The notes under the pieces are model-generated. The model made no database searches, was not told where the DNA came from, and saw only the letters and a program-made list of their open reading frames with translations. From Gudongella sp034004165 (lineage in GTDB: Bacteria; Bacillota; Clostridia; Tissierellales; Tissierellaceae), in NCBI GenBank assembly GCA_034004165.1, contig JAVEXI010000004.1, forward strand, positions 1 to 64,000: a stretch of DNA of 64,000 bases, read 5' to 3'. The translations under genes and the position numbers were made by a program. How positions within the stretch are numbered: the stretch's first letter is position 1; each line of letters starts with the position of its first letter. Shown here one piece after another: positions 63,531 to 64,000 of the stretch.

Positions 63531-63550
63531 CATCATAATTTTATTCTTTA

Positions 63551-64000
63551 TTATTTTATTGGTTCAAGCTTGGACGTAAAGTGTCTGAGAACTTTTGGCT
63601 CCCAAGTAATTCTATACCCTTTAAGTGTGTCTTTTCTCTCTTTGATTGCTTTTAGTGCTTCCACTATTACATCAAGATGTGACTGAGTATACACTCTTCT
63701 TGGAATAGCAAGTCTTGTGAACTCAAATTCTGATTCTATCTGCTCACCAGTATCAGGGTCATTTCCCATCATATATGAGCCAATATCACAGCTTCTTATT
63801 CCAGCTTCAATATATAATTCCAAAGCAAGGGTTTGCCCAGGGAATTCATAGTATGGAATATGAGGAAGTAATTTTTTCGCATCAAGGAAAACTGCGTGAC
63901 CACCAACTGGAGACTGATAAGATATTCCTGCTTCATCCAGTTTCTCAGCTAAGTATTCCATTTGCCCAATTCTATATTTCAAGAAGTCAAAGTCTGTGCC
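63551..64000 (-). CDS. Tryptophanase / tyrosine phenol-lyase, C-terminal part (cut by window end)
   Basis: The open frame runs to the window edge (GTDFDFLKYRIGQMEYLAEKL continues beyond), so only the last 149 codons are present; an internal TTG is not the start. The visible part has the family end: SPVGGHAVFLDAKKLLPHIP, LYIEAGIRSCDIGSYMMGNDPDTG, FTRLAIPRRVYTQSHLDVIVEAL and WEPKVLRHFTS. The PLP Lys lies upstream, outside the window. The enzyme splits tryptophan or tyrosine to indole or phenol plus pyruvate and ammonia; which one cannot be told from this part. Confidence 0.92.
   Translation of the reverse strand, partial: GTDFDFLKYRIGQMEYLAEKLDEAGISYQSPVGGHAVFLDAKKLLPHIPYYEFPGQTLALELYIEAGIRSCDIGSYMMGNDPDTGEQIESEFEFTRLAIPRRVYTQSHLDVIVEALKAIKERKDTLKGYRITWEPKVLRHFTSKLEPIK

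Noticed and set aside
1..64000. CRISPR arrays, insertion sequences, prophage, tRNA or rRNA genes
   Set aside because: No regularly spaced repeats, transposase-like frames or RNA gene signatures were seen on reading both strands by eye; a tool-based scan could still find a tRNA.

Overview
The window reads as the chromosome of a low-GC, Gram-positive, strictly anaerobic Firmicute of the Clostridia/Tissierellia type that lives on peptides and amino acids. Evidence: AT-rich DNA with strong GGAGG ribosome binding sites and frequent TTG/GTG starts; a T-box leader; S-layer-homology (SLH) proteins; FtsEX; a three-subunit flavin/iron-sulfur transhydrogenase of the electron-bifurcating class; a tryptophanase/tyrosine phenol-lyase; a D-aminopeptidase; and CstA. 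I cannot name the species. There are no rRNA or tRNA genes, insertion sequences, prophage or CRISPR arrays. This is ordinary core chromosome with a few unusual islands.

Layout. 0-6.4 kb: CstA with a small partner, an M55 D-aminopeptidase, a cysteine-poor ribosomal protein S4 paralogue behind a Fur-family operator, and an ABC exporter. 6.5-12.4 kb: an operon for a NuoE-like, a NuoF-like and a giant NfnB/NuoG-like subunit, best read as a Sporomusa-type (Stn) NADH/NADPH/ferredoxin transhydrogenase. 12.6-21.6 kb: a tightly overlapping eight-gene minus-strand operon (degenerate PfkB kinase, Mre11/Rad50-like nuclease pair, phosphoesterase, NagB, CYTH phosphatase, TldD, TldE). 21.7-29.0 kb: a four-gene plus-strand operon (ACT protein, a 1,574-residue HD / NadD-like / GNAT-like / PRTase-like fusion, a lactate-dehydrogenase-like protein, an FMN-reductase-like protein). 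I recognise no described pathway here, and it is the best candidate for a new system. 29.0-35.5 kb: MATE pump, phosphoglucomutase and small housekeeping genes. 35.5-47.4 kb: envelope and signalling genes (DUF4153, SLH protease, lipoprotein, archaeal-type D-aminoacyl-tRNA deacylase, two GGDEF proteins, SLH protein) with two structured, unassigned RNA leaders. 47.4-52.8 kb: an MBL hydrolase, an HpaI aldolase, and a T-box-controlled methionine-type ABC importer operon that contains an L-2-hydroxyacid dehydrogenase. 52.8-57.7 kb: zincin, class II aldolase, and a serine-synthesis operon with DUF1015. 57.7-64 kb: FtsEX with a coiled-coil partner that has no hydrolase domain, an exporter, an SLH protein, a hydrolase lipoprotein and the 3' end of a beta-eliminating lyase.

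How the genes fit together. Peptides and amino acids enter (CstA, MetNIQ) and are trimmed (M55 peptidase) or deaminated (tryptophanase/TPL). The Stn-type complex balances NADH, NADPH and ferredoxin. SerA with the class V aminotransferase, and FbaA with phosphoglucomutase, supply biosynthesis. FtsEX, the SLH proteins and the c-di-GMP enzymes shape the envelope. All functional calls come from reading motifs by eye; no database search was possible.
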